Notes: a model not told the origin generated them from the letters alone. A stretch of DNA of 64,000 nucleotides from Comamonas sp. GB3 AK4-5 (GCF_041320665.1 NZ_CP166730.1:682001-746000), one strand, 5' to 3'. Positions 47,672 through 57,032 are shown, numbered from the stretch's first letter. Made by a program: numbers and translations.

Positions 47672-49039
47672 TTAGTGCGTGTGTTCCGCTGTGGCCTTAC
47701 CAAGTTCAGCCTTGAGCATGAAGCTGCCTTCGGTGACATAGGTCTGACCCGGTTTCAGGCCTTCGAGAATCTCCGTGCTCTGGGCATCCGCACGCCCCAA
47801 GCGCACGGGCTGGGCGCGAAAGCCTCCGGGAACGGGCACGAACACCACGCTTTGCTTGGCGTCCATGCGCTGGATGGCGGGGGTGGCCACGGCCAGAGGC
47901 ACGGTCTGCGAAGAGGCGGTGAGCTCCACATTCACAAACAGGCCAGGGCGCCACAGACCATCGGGGTTGGGCAGGGTGATGCGTGCGGGGGCGGTGCGGG
48001 TCTCCTGGCCGATCAGGGCGCCCACATAGGCCACGTCGCCCGTGGCCGAAGAGGCAAAGGCCGTGGCCTTTACCGTGGCCTTTTCACCCACACGCACGGC
48101 GGGCAGATCGGTAGCCGCCACGCGCATTTCGGCCCAGACCGAGCGCAGATCGGAGATGGTGAAGACCTGGGTGGTGTCCTGCACGGCTTCGCCGACGGCC
48201 AGGTGTTTTTCCACCACCACACCATCAAAAGGCGCGCGCAGCTCGAAGCGGTTGAGTGCACCGCCACCTGGGCCAGCGCTTGCGCCAGCGCCCGTGGCGG
48301 CCAGCTTTTGCTGGGCGTTGGAGGCGGCAATCTCCGCTTCGCGCAGGGCCTGCCGGGCCTGCAGATAGTCCTGCTCGGCCGAGATTTTTTCCTGCCACAG
48401 CTGCTTTTCACGCGCATAGGTGGTGCGGGCCAGGGCCAGGCGCTGGCTGGTAGCCTGCAGCTCGCTGCGCTGCTCGGAGACGGCTGCGCTGCTGAGCACG
48501 GCCAGCACCTGCCCCTTCTTCACGGTCTGGCCTAAATTGGCCGGCACGGATTCGGCCACACCTGCCACGCGCGGTACCACATGGGCGGTGCGGTCTTCGT
48601 TGAAGCGGATCTCGCCGGGCAGTTGCAGCATGGTGCGCACGACGGCAGAGCCGGCCTCTGCGGTCTGTATGCCTGCCGCCTGGGTGCGCTGTGCATCCAT
48701 GGGGATCAGGCCTTCATCCTCGTCATGTCCCGCTTCGGCCTGCGGTTTGGGTGCAGGCACGGCGGCCTCTTTTCCCTTTTCATCGTCATGGTGCTCGCCA
48801 TCGGCGTGCCCGTCTTCATCCTGGTGGTCCCCATTTTTTGGGGTGCCGTGGTGCTCAGTATCGGCATGGCCGGCCGCCTCGGTATGGCCATGGCCGTCGT
48901 CGCCGGCATTGCTGCTGCCGCCGCTGTCGGGACCACTGCGCAGAATGAGTACGGCAGACAGGGCGCCGATGGCCAGGATGACGGCAATGGCCACCCGGGT
49001 GCGGCGGGAGGCCTGGGGCGCTGGATTTTTTTCGTTCAT
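47672..49039 (-). CDS. RND efflux periplasmic adaptor subunit with His/Asp-rich N-terminus (CzcB-like)
   Basis: This 455-residue membrane-fusion protein has an N-terminal membrane anchor (about 14-34) and a metal-binding-like region (about 40-110) crowded with His, Asp and Glu. Barrel-sandwich and coiled-coil domains follow (PRVAGVAESVPANLGQTVKKG; LRAPFDGVVVEKHLAVGE). The histidine-rich segment is typical of zinc/cobalt/cadmium adaptors rather than the methionine-rich CusB. It links the inner-membrane pump to the outer-membrane channel. Confidence 0.92.
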   Translation of the reverse strand: MNEKNPAPQASRRTRVAIAVILAIGALSAVLILRSGPDSGGSSNAGDDGHGHTEAAGHADTEHHGTPKNGDHQDEDGHADGEHHDDEKGKEAAVPAPKPQAEAGHDEDEGLIPMDAQRTQAAGIQTAEAGSAVVRTMLQLPGEIRFNEDRTAHVVPRVAGVAESVPANLGQTVKKGQVLAVLSSAAVSEQRSELQATSQRLALARTTYAREKQLWQEKISAEQDYLQARQALREAEIAASNAQQKLAATGAGASAGPGGGALNRFELRAPFDGVVVEKHLAVGEAVQDTTQVFTISDLRSVWAEMRVAATDLPAVRVGEKATVKATAFASSATGDVAYVGALIGQETRTAPARITLPNPDGLWRPGLFVNVELTASSQTVPLAVATPAIQRMDAKQSVVFVPVPGGFRAQPVRLGRADAQSTEILEGLKPGQTYVTEGSFMLKAELGKATAEHTH

Positions 49040-49059
49040 GGTGGTGGCGATGTGGAAAG

Positions 49060-50343
49060 TTAGCGGCCTGTGGTGAGACCCAGCAAACGGTCGATTTCGG
49101 CCGCCGCACGGTGGGTGGCCAGCAATTGGTCGAGGTACTGGTTGCGCATGTCGAACCAGGAGCGCTGGGCATCCAGCACATCGAGGTAGCTGAACTTGCC
49201 CAGGGCAAAGCCCTTGCTCGCGGCCTCGTAGGCCGCCTGGGCCGTGGGCAGTACCTGCGTGGAAAGCTGCGAGGCCTGCTGGCGGCTGGTTTCCAGGGCC
49301 TCACGTGCGGCATACAGCTGGGCTTGCAGCTCCAGCCGGGTGGCCTGCAGGCGGTCTTCGGCCTGGTCCGCCAGGCGCAAGGCCTTGAGCTGGTTGCCTC
49401 GGTTGCTGTCCAGCAAGGGCAGGGGAATGGAGACGCCGAAAACGATCTGGTTGCGGGCCGTCTCCTGGGCGCGTTTCACGCCCAGGCTGAGCGTGGGGTC
49501 GGGCACGCGCTTGGCGCGTTCCAGATCGGCCGTGGCACGGCTTTGCTCCAGCACGGAGCGGGCCTGCTGCAGGGCAGGGGCCTGCTCCAGCCCTTCTTGC
49601 AGCACCTGGGCATCCGGCACCGCGGGCAGGGCGTCCAATGTCCCTTGTGCCTCGGTGAATGCGGGAGCGTTCTCCCCTATCAGGCTCTGTATGTGTTGGC
49701 GTGCCACCCTCTGTGTGGCCTGGGCCTGGGCCTGCTCCAGCAGGGCACTGGACTCGGCCACGCGCGCACGGTTTTCCTCCAGCGGGGCTGCCTTGCCGGC
49801 CGCCACGCGTTTGCCTGCGGCCTCGCGTGCGCTGCGGGCAATGTCCAGTGTTTGCGCAGCCAGGGCCGTGCGCTGCTGAGCGGCCAACAAGCCAAAGAAG
49901 GCCATGCGCACATCGGCCAGCAGACTGGCTTTGGCCGCATCCAGTTCGGCCTGTGACAGGTCGCGCTCTTTTTCGGCGGCGCGCATGCGGGCTGCGCGTT
50001 TGCCGTTGATCTCCAGGGTCTGGCTCCACTGCACGGTGCTGCTGCGTGTGCTGCTGCGGGTGTCCTCCTGGGCGTAGGAAAGCTCGGGGTTGGGCCGGGC
50101 GCGGCTTTGCAGCATGGCGCCGTCGCTGGCTTCCAGACCGCGCTGCGCGGCGCGCAGGCGCGGGTGCTGGCTTAGTGCCTGGGCCGCAGCCGCTTCCCAT
50201 GTCAAGGGGGAGGCGGTCACTGCGCTGCCGGGCTTTTCCTGCGCCATGCCTGCCACGCCCGTCAGGCCGAGACAGGCCAGCAACAAGGCATGGCGCAGCA
50301 CATCGGTGGGGCGGCAACTGCGATGGGGCGAGGCGAAAATCAT
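49060..50343 (-). CDS. RND efflux outer-membrane channel (CzcC/TolC family)
   Basis: This 427-residue protein has a signal peptide (ending near AGMAQ, about residue 35) and two OEP repeats of long amphipathic helices that form a trimeric outer-membrane tunnel. The start at 50343 is set by a good AAGGAG ribosome-binding site; an ATG ten codons upstream is less likely. It is the first gene of the operon and is transcribed away from the two-component system. Confidence 0.88.
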   Translation of the reverse strand: MIFASPHRSCRPTDVLRHALLLACLGLTGVAGMAQEKPGSAVTASPLTWEAAAAQALSQHPRLRAAQRGLEASDGAMLQSRARPNPELSYAQEDTRSSTRSSTVQWSQTLEINGKRAARMRAAEKERDLSQAELDAAKASLLADVRMAFFGLLAAQQRTALAAQTLDIARSAREAAGKRVAAGKAAPLEENRARVAESSALLEQAQAQATQRVARQHIQSLIGENAPAFTEAQGTLDALPAVPDAQVLQEGLEQAPALQQARSVLEQSRATADLERAKRVPDPTLSLGVKRAQETARNQIVFGVSIPLPLLDSNRGNQLKALRLADQAEDRLQATRLELQAQLYAAREALETSRQQASQLSTQVLPTAQAAYEAASKGFALGKFSYLDVLDAQRSWFDMRNQYLDQLLATHRAAAEIDRLLGLTTGR

Positions 50344-50468
50344 GGATGAAGCTCCTTGCCGGGCAACATCCATCGTCTGCCGGGCTTGCGGGTGCCCGTG
50401 TGAAAAGAGGAAAGCGGGTGGGCCTGGCCACTCTAAAAAAATGCGGCCTTCGCCATCCTGACCGCCAG

Positions 50469-50488
50469 ATGACAAATATGTCATTTTC
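50469..50488. promoter_or_regulatory. CusR/CopR-like metal box in the divergent region
   Basis: The palindrome ATGACAAATATGTCAT (50469-50484) extends on one side to TGTCATTTT. Read on the minus strand it gives AAAATGACAT, two bases, TTGTCAT, differing at one inner position from the E. coli CusR box (AAAATGACAA, two bases, TTGTCATTTT) before the flank. It sits 37 bp before the response-regulator start and 126 bp before the C-subunit start, so it can serve both operons. Confidence 0.8.
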
Positions 50489-50520
50489 AAAAAGCGGCGG
50501 CCTATCCCAAAATCGCGGGC

Positions 50521-51213
50521 ATGAAACTCTTGGTCGTGGAAGACGAAATCAAGCTGGCCGATTACCTGGCCAAAGGCCTGGCGGAAGAAGGCTTTGTGGT
50601 CGATGTGGCCCACAACGGCATCGACGGCCTGCACCTGGCCTGCGAGCTGGACTACGACCTCATCGTGCTCGACGGCATGCTGCCGGGCATTGACGGGCTG
50701 GCCGTGCTGGCGGCGCTGCGGCAAACCAAGTCCACGCCGGTGCTGATGCTGACGGCACGGGGCCAGGTCGAGGACCGGGTCAAAGGCCTGCAGGGCGGCG
50801 CTGATGATTACCTGGTCAAGCCTTTTGCGTTTTCAGAGCTGGTGGCGCGCCTGCATGTGCTGTTGCGGCGCAGCGGGCCGGGGGCCGCGCAAGCCATCCC
50901 CGAAGCGACCACCCTGCGTTTGGCGGATCTGGAGCTGGACCTGATCCGCCGCCGCGCCATGCGTGCAGGGCAGCGGCTGGAGCTCACGGCCAAGGAGTTC
51001 AATCTGCTGAGCCTGCTGCTGCGCCGCCAGGGTGAGGTGTTGTCGCGCACCGAGCTGGCCTCGCAGGTCTGGGACATGAACTTCGACAGCGAGACCAATG
51101 TGGTGGAAGTGGCCGTGCGGCGCCTGCGGCTGAAGCTGGACCAGCCGTTTGCACAGCCGCTGCTGCACACCATACGCGGCATGGGCTATGTGCTGGAGTC
51201 GCGCACGCCATGA
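50521..51213 (+). CDS. Heavy-metal response regulator (CusR/CzcR/CopR type)
   Basis: This 230-residue OmpR-type regulator has a receiver domain (phospho-acceptor Asp51 in [20 protein letters not shown]) and a winged-helix DNA-binding domain ([37 protein letters not shown]). This last run is characteristic of the metal subfamily. It overlaps the kinase gene by 4 nt and is divergent from the efflux operon with a matching palindromic box between. Confidence 0.92.
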   Translation: MKLLVVEDEIKLADYLAKGLAEEGFVVDVAHNGIDGLHLACELDYDLIVLDGMLPGIDGLAVLAALRQTKSTPVLMLTARGQVEDRVKGLQGGADDYLVKPFAFSELVARLHVLLRRSGPGAAQAIPEATTLRLADLELDLIRRRAMRAGQRLELTAKEFNLLSLLLRRQGEVLSRTELASQVWDMNFDSETNVVEVAVRRLRLKLDQPFAQPLLHTIRGMGYVLESRTP

Positions 51214-52598
51214 AGCCCATGCTCCCCGCTTCCGCAGCGCCGGTGCCGCATCTGGCCCGGCGCCTGGCTCGCGCACTGGCCTTGCAAACCATTGTGGGCC
51301 TGGGCCTGGTCTGCGTGGTGGTGTATCTGGCCATTGCCCTGACCTTGAAGGACCGTCAGCAAGATGCCCTGGACCACAAGCAAGAAGCCATAGAGCATCT
51401 CTTGGGTGAAAGCCGTGGCACCCATTCGCCGGAAGCCTTGACGCATATGCTCAACGACTTTCTGACGGGCCACGACGAGCTTTCGCTGCGCATTGCATCG
51501 GCCTCGGGAGACCGGGTGTACGAGCTTTTGCGCCAGCCCGAGAATGCGGACCGCAGCACCTCGCGCCGGTTCGCGGTGGAGGTGCCTGTGGCGGATGGCG
51601 GTGTGCGGCCCATGCAGGCCGTGCTGTGGCTGGACCAGCGACCCGATGACCGCCTGCTGCGCCATCTGGCCTGGACATTGGGCCTGGCCGCCGTGGCGGG
51701 CGCCTTGCTGGTGTCGCTGGCCAGCACCTGGCTGGTACGCCTGGGCCTCAAGCCCTTGCGCTCGCTGGTGGAGCAGACGCGAAGCCTGTCAGCCCAGGAG
51801 CTGCACCGGCGGCTGGACGACAGTCACCAGCCCAAGGAACTGCGGCCATTGATCTCGCAGTTCAATGCACTGCTGGACAGGCTGGCCGTGGCCTACCAGC
51901 AGATGGAGGCCTTCAATGCCGATGTGGCCCATGAGCTGAATACGCCCCTGACCACCTTGATCAGCAGCTGCGAGCTGGCCTTGCGCAAGCCCCGTGGCGC
52001 GGCCGAGCTGCAAGAGATTCTGGCGTCCAATCTGGAAGACTTGCAGCGCATGGCCGGCATCGTGGCCGACATGCTGTTTCTCTCGCATGCAGACCGCGGC
52101 GCAGAAGCCCGGCGCAGCGCGGTGCCCAGCCTGGCGGCCCTGGCGCAGGAGGTGGCCGAATTCCATGAAGCGGCGTTGCAGGAAGCCCGGCTGCAGGTGC
52201 GCATAGAGGGCGATGTGGCCGCATCGGTGGATGTGCGCCTGCTGCGCCGTGCGCTGTCCAACCTGTTAGGCAATGCCACGCGCTATGCACAGCCTGGCTC
52301 CACCGTGGTCATCGAGATAGGGGTCCAAGCTGCCCCCAGAGGTGCGGAGCCTGGGCCTTGGGCGCACCAGCATTTGCAGGTGGCCGTGCGCAATGCCGGT
52401 GCGGGGATTGCAGCCCTGGATTTGCCGCGTATTTTTGACCGTTTCTATCGCGCCGAAGTCGCACGCTCTCACGCCGATCGCAACCATGGTCTGGGCCTGG
52501 CCATCGTCGCCGCGATTGCACGCATGCATGATGGAAAAGCCTTTGCGGAATCGGCCCACGGTGAAACCCGTATCGGTCTTTTGCTGCCGATGTCGTGA
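51210..52598 (+). CDS. Heavy-metal sensor histidine kinase (CusS/CzcS type)
   Basis: This 462-residue kinase has two membrane helices (about 23-45 and 152-176) bounding a periplasmic sensor of about 105 residues. A HAMP domain (about 177-230), a HisKA domain with His241 in [14 protein letters not shown], and an ATPase domain with NLLGNATRY and [10 protein letters not shown] follow. The periplasmic part has few histidines or methionines, so the metal sensed cannot be guessed. The start overlaps the regulator's stop as ATGA. Confidence 0.92.
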   Translation: MKPMLPASAAPVPHLARRLARALALQTIVGLGLVCVVVYLAIALTLKDRQQDALDHKQEAIEHLLGESRGTHSPEALTHMLNDFLTGHDELSLRIASASGDRVYELLRQPENADRSTSRRFAVEVPVADGGVRPMQAVLWLDQRPDDRLLRHLAWTLGLAAVAGALLVSLASTWLVRLGLKPLRSLVEQTRSLSAQELHRRLDDSHQPKELRPLISQFNALLDRLAVAYQQMEAFNADVAHELNTPLTTLISSCELALRKPRGAAELQEILASNLEDLQRMAGIVADMLFLSHADRGAEARRSAVPSLAALAQEVAEFHEAALQEARLQVRIEGDVAASVDVRLLRRALSNLLGNATRYAQPGSTVVIEIGVQAAPRGAEPGPWAHQHLQVAVRNAGAGIAALDLPRIFDRFYRAEVARSHADRNHGLGLAIVAAIARMHDGKAFAESAHGETRIGLLLPMS

Positions 52599-52726
52599 AT
52601 CTGTCCAGCCATTGGCATGGCCGTCAGGGTGGGCAGCGAGCAGGTCGACGGAGTGCGGCAAAGCGCTGGTGTGCGGCGATCTAGGGTAATTGCTGATTCG
52701 CCGTATATCGCCCTGGCTTCTAGAAT
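52599..52726. other. Gap between the sensor kinase and the amide-operon promoter
   Basis: These 128 bp follow the kinase stop codon. No gene, hairpin with T-run or repeat is visible; the kinase transcript may end at the leader terminator at 52799-52833. Confidence 0.4.
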
Positions 52727-52756
52727 TTGACACACGATTTACCGCGACCAGATACA
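52727..52756 (+). promoter_or_regulatory. Probable sigma-70 promoter of the amide operon leader
   Basis: A perfect -35 TTGACA (52727-52732) is followed after 18 bp by GATACA (52751-52756), a partial -10. Transcription would begin near 52763, exactly at the base of the first leader hairpin. Confidence 0.55.
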
Positions 52757-52762
52757 GGAATC

Positions 52763-52838
52763 CATCTGCCAGTGCTGCCAGATGCGTTCCGAGCAATGAA
52801 GCTCAAGTCAGTTTTCTGACTTGGGCTTTTTTTGTTTT
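52763..52838 (+). ncRNA. Putative ANTAR-type antitermination leader: two hexaloop hairpins plus overlapping terminator
   Basis: Hairpin 1 pairs CATCTGCC (52763-52770) with GCCAGATG (52777-52784), one C-C mismatch, around the six-base loop AGTGCT. After six bases, hairpin 2 pairs GAGC (52791-52794) with GCTC (52801-52804) around the six-base loop AATGAA. Both loops have A at position 1 and G at position 4, the features recognised by ANTAR proteins (AmiR, NasR, EutV). The 3' arm of hairpin 2 is also part of the 5' arm of a 12-bp terminator (52799-52810 with 52817-52828, then a T-run to 52833). The two folds exclude each other. An amide transporter and amidase operon follows, and AmiR controls an amidase operon in Pseudomonas aeruginosa this way. 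Confidence 0.78.
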
Positions 52839-52989
52839 TGGCACTCCCACCGTCTTGTTTTGCACAACCTCTTTCAGAGGTTGGGCTGATGCATGCCTGT
52901 GCGAGCCGGGTGTCTGCCTGCGGCTTCGTCAGCCGCCGCTGTTGTACAGCGGTTTTCAACGCAGCGCTCTCATGCAGGAGGCGGATTCC

Positions 52990-54177
52990 ATGGATACCAA
53001 CATTTCCCGACGCAAAGTAGTGGGTGCAATGGGGGGGGCTGTTCTGGCGGGTGCCGGAGCAGGTGTTCCGGGCTTTGCATGGTCGCAGGAGACGGTCAAG
53101 CTGGGCTTGCTGCATTCGCTGTCGGGAACGATTGCACTCGCAGAGGCCTCGCTGGTGGATGCCGAGAAAATGGCTGTCGAGGAGATCAATGCGGCCGGTG
53201 GCGTGTTGGGGCGCAAGATCGAAGTGGTGCTGGAAGACGGTGCCAGCGAGAACACCGTATTCGCCGAAAAAACCCGCAAGCTGCTGGAGCGTGACAAGGT
53301 GGCCGCCATCATTGGCTGCTACACCTCGGCCTCGCGCAAAGCCGTGCTGCCGGCGCTGGCCGCCAATAAGGGGCTGCTGTACTACCCCACCTACTACGAA
53401 GGCCAGGAGCAGGACAAGCATGTGATCTACACCTCGCAGGAGGCCACGCAGTCGGTGGTGGCCGCCATGGAGTGGATGGTCAAGCACAAGGGCAAGTCCA
53501 TCTTCCTGGTGGGTTCGGACTACATCTATCCGCGTACCTGCAACAAGATCGCCAAGCAGGCCCTGGTCAAGCTCGGAGGCAAGGTGGTGGGCGAGGAGTA
53601 CGCCCCGCTGGGGCATTCCGAGTTCTCTTCCATCATCAACAAGATCAAGGCCGCCAAGCCCGATTGCATCTACAGCACTGTGGTGGGGGGCTCGAACGTG
53701 GCCTTCTACAAACAGCTGCGCGCTGCTGGATTGGATGGCAGCAAACTGGTGCTGCTGTCCACCGTGGTGTCGGAAAACGAAATTGACGGCATAGGCCGCG
53801 ACAACGCCGTGGGCTATTACGCCTGCATGGGCTATTTCCAGAGTCTGAAGACTCCGGCCAATGCGCGCTTTGTCAAAGCCTTCAAGGCCAAATATGGCGC
53901 AGAGCGGGTGATCGGCGACCCCATGGAGGTGGCCTACAACAGCGTGTATCTGTGGAAGTTGGGCGTGGAAAAGGCCAAGAGCTTTGACCCGGAGAAGGTG
54001 ATCGCAGCCTCGGCCGGCCTGGAGATTGAAGCCCCCGAAGGCACGGTGCGTGTGCACGAGAGCAACCACCATGTCTACAAAAAGGTGCGCGTGGGCCGGG
54101 CGCTGCCGGATGGGCAGTTCGAGGTGGTGTGGGAGTCTGCGGGGCTGATGACGCCCAACCCGTTTCCCAAGTTCTGA
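52990..54177 (+). CDS. Amide/urea-type ABC transporter substrate-binding protein (FmdD/AmiC/UrtA-like)
   Basis: This 395-residue periplasmic binding protein starts with a twin-arginine-like signal (SRRKVVGAMGG, cleavage near residue 30). The mature part shares GSDYIYPR, STVVGG and a C-terminal EAPEGTVRVHESNHHVYKK segment with AmiC and FmdD, which bind short amides. It resembles UrtA more distantly. AGGAGG eight bases before the ATG at 52990 fixes the start; an ATG at 52972 is in frame but has no such site. A leader of about 225 nt precedes it, with the putative ANTAR terminator and then a hairpin with arms CAACCTCT and AGAGGTTG at 52865-52883. Confidence 0.9.
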   Translation: MDTNISRRKVVGAMGGAVLAGAGAGVPGFAWSQETVKLGLLHSLSGTIALAEASLVDAEKMAVEEINAAGGVLGRKIEVVLEDGASENTVFAEKTRKLLERDKVAAIIGCYTSASRKAVLPALAANKGLLYYPTYYEGQEQDKHVIYTSQEATQSVVAAMEWMVKHKGKSIFLVGSDYIYPRTCNKIAKQALVKLGGKVVGEEYAPLGHSEFSSIINKIKAAKPDCIYSTVVGGSNVAFYKQLRAAGLDGSKLVLLSTVVSENEIDGIGRDNAVGYYACMGYFQSLKTPANARFVKAFKAKYGAERVIGDPMEVAYNSVYLWKLGVEKAKSFDPEKVIAASAGLEIEAPEGTVRVHESNHHVYKKVRVGRALPDGQFEVVWESAGLMTPNPFPKF

Positions 54178-54204
54178 ACCCCTGTACGCACTTCGAAATA
54201 GGGC

Positions 54205-55116
54205 ATGGCGATGAGCTTCGATATTGCGGTGATGCAGGCCTTCAACGGCATCAGCTTGTTCACCATTTTGCTGCTGATGTCGCTGGGGCTGGCCATTGTG
54301 TTTGGCCTCATGGGGGTCATCAACATGGCGCATGGCGAGTTGATGGCCATGGGTGCCTACGCCACGTATTTGACTGCCAAGCTCTGCGAGCATTGGCTGC
54401 CCGATTGGTGGATGGCCGTGTATTTGTTCATTGCCATTCCAGTGGCCTTTGCCGTCACCTTTGTGGCGGGCTACGCCATAGAGCGGGGGCTGATCCGCTT
54501 TCTCTACAACCGCCCGCTGGACACCTTGCTGGCCACCTGGGGGCTGAGCCTGATCCTGCAGCAAGCCTACCGCAGCATCTTCGGCGCACAGGAGGTGAGC
54601 GTGCCCTTGCCGGGTTGGCTGGCGGGGGCATGGGAACCCACCACAGCGCTGCAATTTCCGCTGAACCGGCTCTTCATCATTGTCCTGACCGCCGTGGTGG
54701 CGGTGGCCGTATATGGGCTGCTCTATCGCATGCGCTGGGGGCTTGAGGTGCGTGCGGTGATGCAGAACCGCCTCATGGGGTCCGCGGTCGGGGTCAACAC
54801 CGCAAGCGTCGACGCCATGACTTTTGCGCTGGGTGCGGGCCTGGCGGGCATTGCCGGCAGCGTGTTCACCATGGTGGGATCCACCAACCCCGGAACAGGC
54901 CAGCTCTACATCGTGGATGCCTTCATCGTGGTGGTGTTCGGGGGCGTGCAAAACCTGCTGGGTACTGCCATGTCGGGCTTCACCCTGGCCGAGGCGCAGA
55001 CGGTGCTGGAGTCTGTGATGAGTGGCTCCATGGCACGGGTCAGCATTTTGCTGCTGGTGATTGTGGTGCTCTATTTCCGCCCGCAAGGCCTGTTTGCCTT
55101 GCGCGCCAGGGGCTGA
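54205..55116 (+). CDS. Branched-chain-type ABC transporter permease (LivH/UrtB-like)
   Basis: This 303-residue inner-membrane protein has about eight predicted helices. MGVINMAHGELMAMGAYATY and RNRL-type loop VMQNRLMGSAVGVNTASVDAMTF are diagnostic of LivH/UrtB permeases. It lacks the long N-terminal periplasmic extension of true UrtB proteins, which are usually over 500 residues, so a short-amide (FmdE-like) role fits better than urea. Another ATG two codons on could be the start. Confidence 0.9.
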   Translation: MAMSFDIAVMQAFNGISLFTILLLMSLGLAIVFGLMGVINMAHGELMAMGAYATYLTAKLCEHWLPDWWMAVYLFIAIPVAFAVTFVAGYAIERGLIRFLYNRPLDTLLATWGLSLILQQAYRSIFGAQEVSVPLPGWLAGAWEPTTALQFPLNRLFIIVLTAVVAVAVYGLLYRMRWGLEVRAVMQNRLMGSAVGVNTASVDAMTFALGAGLAGIAGSVFTMVGSTNPGTGQLYIVDAFIVVVFGGVQNLLGTAMSGFTLAEAQTVLESVMSGSMARVSILLLVIVVLYFRPQGLFALRARG

Positions 55117-55120
55117 AGCC

Positions 55121-56197
55121 ATGGGGGCGCAAAAACTCAAACTGGAAGTCGCCAGCGGCCTGCTGGTGTGGGTGCTGCTGCTTGGCGTCGCCCCCTGGGC
55201 GCTTGACCCGTTCCGTCTGAATCTGATGGCCAAGTACCTGGCTTTTGCCTTTGTGGCGATCGGCATTGTGCTCACCTGGGGCTATGGCGGCATTTTGAGC
55301 CTGGGGCAGGGCATTTTCTTCGGACTCGGCGGCTACATGCTGGCCATGTGCCTGAAGCTGGAGGCCTCTGCGCCGGAGTTGCCCGACTTCATGGTGTGGA
55401 GCAGCGTGGAACAGCTGCCGCTGTGGTGGGAGCCCTTCCGGCATTTTGGCTGGACGCTGCTGGGCATTGCCGTGTTGCCTGCGGCATTGGCCTATCTGTT
55501 TTCCTATGCAGTGTTCAAAAAACGTGTGAGCGGGGTGTACTTTGCCATCGTCACGCTGGCGCTGGCGCTCACCTTGACGGTGCTTATCGTCGGGCAGCAG
55601 GGCGACACCGGTGGGGCCAATGGCATCACCGATTTTCGAACATTGATGCAGATGCCTATTGTGGGCGATGGACCCCAGCGCACGCTTTACTGCATCGAGG
55701 TGCTGGTGCTGGAGGCCGTGATGGGCATAGCCCTTTTTGTGGCGCGCAGCCGGTTGGGCAAGGTGCTGGTGGCCATCAGCAACCAGGAGGGGCGTGTGCG
55801 CTTCAGTGGCTACAACACGGCGCATATCAAGGCGTCCGTATTTGCACTGGCCGCATTTTTTTCCGCACTGGGCGGTGCGTTCTACACCTTGCAGGTGGGA
55901 ATGATTGCGCCATCCGTGCTGGGAGTGGTGGCATCGGTGGAGATGGTGATCTTTGCCGCCGTCGGCGGGCGCATGTCGGTCGTGGGTGCGGTGATCGGCG
56001 CCGTGCTGGTGGGCTTTCTGCGCTCCTATCTGTCCGAGACCTTCCCGGAGATCTGGCTGTACTTTTTGGGGGCCTTGTTCCTGATCGCAGTGCTGGTGCT
56101 GCCAAACGGCTTGTTCGGCTTGCTGGAGCGCTGTGTGCTGCTCCTTAAAAGGAAGCGAGCCGCTTCCATCCCTGTGCAGGAGGATGTGCGCGCATGA
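55121..56197 (+). CDS. Branched-chain-type ABC transporter permease (LivM/UrtC-like)
   Basis: This 358-residue inner-membrane protein has about nine or ten predicted helices. YGGILSLGQGIFFGLGGYML, the ISNQEGRVRFSGYNTAHIKASVFALAAFF loop and a short basic C-terminus identify LivM/UrtC. It starts 4 nt after the first permease and overlaps the ATPase gene by 4 nt. It pairs with the first permease to form the membrane pore. Confidence 0.9.
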   Translation: MGAQKLKLEVASGLLVWVLLLGVAPWALDPFRLNLMAKYLAFAFVAIGIVLTWGYGGILSLGQGIFFGLGGYMLAMCLKLEASAPELPDFMVWSSVEQLPLWWEPFRHFGWTLLGIAVLPAALAYLFSYAVFKKRVSGVYFAIVTLALALTLTVLIVGQQGDTGGANGITDFRTLMQMPIVGDGPQRTLYCIEVLVLEAVMGIALFVARSRLGKVLVAISNQEGRVRFSGYNTAHIKASVFALAAFFSALGGAFYTLQVGMIAPSVLGVVASVEMVIFAAVGGRMSVVGAVIGAVLVGFLRSYLSETFPEIWLYFLGALFLIAVLVLPNGLFGLLERCVLLLKRKRAASIPVQEDVRA

Positions 56198-57021
56198 ATA
56201 CCCACACCATGGTCCTGACAGCCCCAGAGCGGCCTGTCGAAATCGACGATGCACGCCGCGCCGTGGTGGGCGCCCGCGATGCCGTGGCACCCCTGATTCT
56301 GGAAGTGCGTGACCTGAGCGTGTCTTTCGATGGTTTCAAGGCCGTAGACCATTTGAGCCTTTCGGTGGAGGCCCGCGAGCTGCGCGTGGTGATCGGCCCG
56401 AATGGTGCTGGCAAGACCACGCTGCTGGACATGATCTGCGGCAAGACGCGGCCCAGCTCGGGGCAGATTCTTTTCCAGGGACAGGATGTGACCCGGCTGA
56501 GCGAGGACCGCATCGTCAAGCTCGGCATTGGGTGCAAGTTCCAGACCCCTTCGGTGTACGAAGACCTCACGGTGGCCGAGAACCTGGAGATCTCCCTGCC
56601 ACAGGGCCAGGGGGTGCTCAGCTCGCTGTTCTTCCGGCGTGGAGCCCAGGTCAGGCAGGCCATTGCCTGGGCCGCGGAGCAGGTGTTTTTGCAAGACATG
56701 CTGGAGCACAAGGCCGGCCAGCTCAGCCATGGACAAAAGCAGTGGCTGGAGATCGGCATGTTGCTGACGCAGGAGCCCAAGCTGCTGCTGCTGGATGAGC
56801 CCGTGGCTGGCATGAGCCCCCATGAGCGCGAGCTGACGGCCGAGCTGCTGCAGCGCATCTCGGACGGCAAGTCGGTGATCGTGATCGAGCACGACATGGA
56901 CTTTGTGAAGCGCATTGCGGACAAGGTCACGGTGCTGCACCAGGGCCGTTTGCTCAGCGAGGGTACGGCGGCCCAGGTGCAGGCCGATCCGCGTGTGATT
57001 GATGTGTATCTGGGCCATTAG
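56194..57021 (+). CDS. ABC transporter ATP-binding protein (LivG/UrtD-like)
   Basis: This 275-residue ATPase has Walker A GPNGAGKTT, the signature LSHGQKQWLEIG, Walker B KLLLLDEPVAGMS, and an H-loop histidine in VIVIEHDMDFVKRIA. The C-terminal extension ADPRVIDVYLGH is characteristic of LivG/UrtD. The first 35 residues are a non-conserved extension. Start overlaps the permease stop (ATGA). It should act with the second ATPase, encoded after a 262-bp gap that contains repeats. Confidence 0.93.
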   Translation: MNTHTMVLTAPERPVEIDDARRAVVGARDAVAPLILEVRDLSVSFDGFKAVDHLSLSVEARELRVVIGPNGAGKTTLLDMICGKTRPSSGQILFQGQDVTRLSEDRIVKLGIGCKFQTPSVYEDLTVAENLEISLPQGQGVLSSLFFRRGAQVRQAIAWAAEQVFLQDMLEHKAGQLSHGQKQWLEIGMLLTQEPKLLLLDEPVAGMSPHERELTAELLQRISDGKSVIVIEHDMDFVKRIADKVTVLHQGRLLSEGTAAQVQADPRVIDVYLGH

Positions 57022-57032
57022 AAATGGCCTTG

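Noticed and set aside
52714..52730. Sigma-54 promoter (TGGC ... TTGA) before the amide operon
   Set aside because: The spacing between the two elements is two bases too long and the GC of the -12 element is missing; the TTGACA reading is better.
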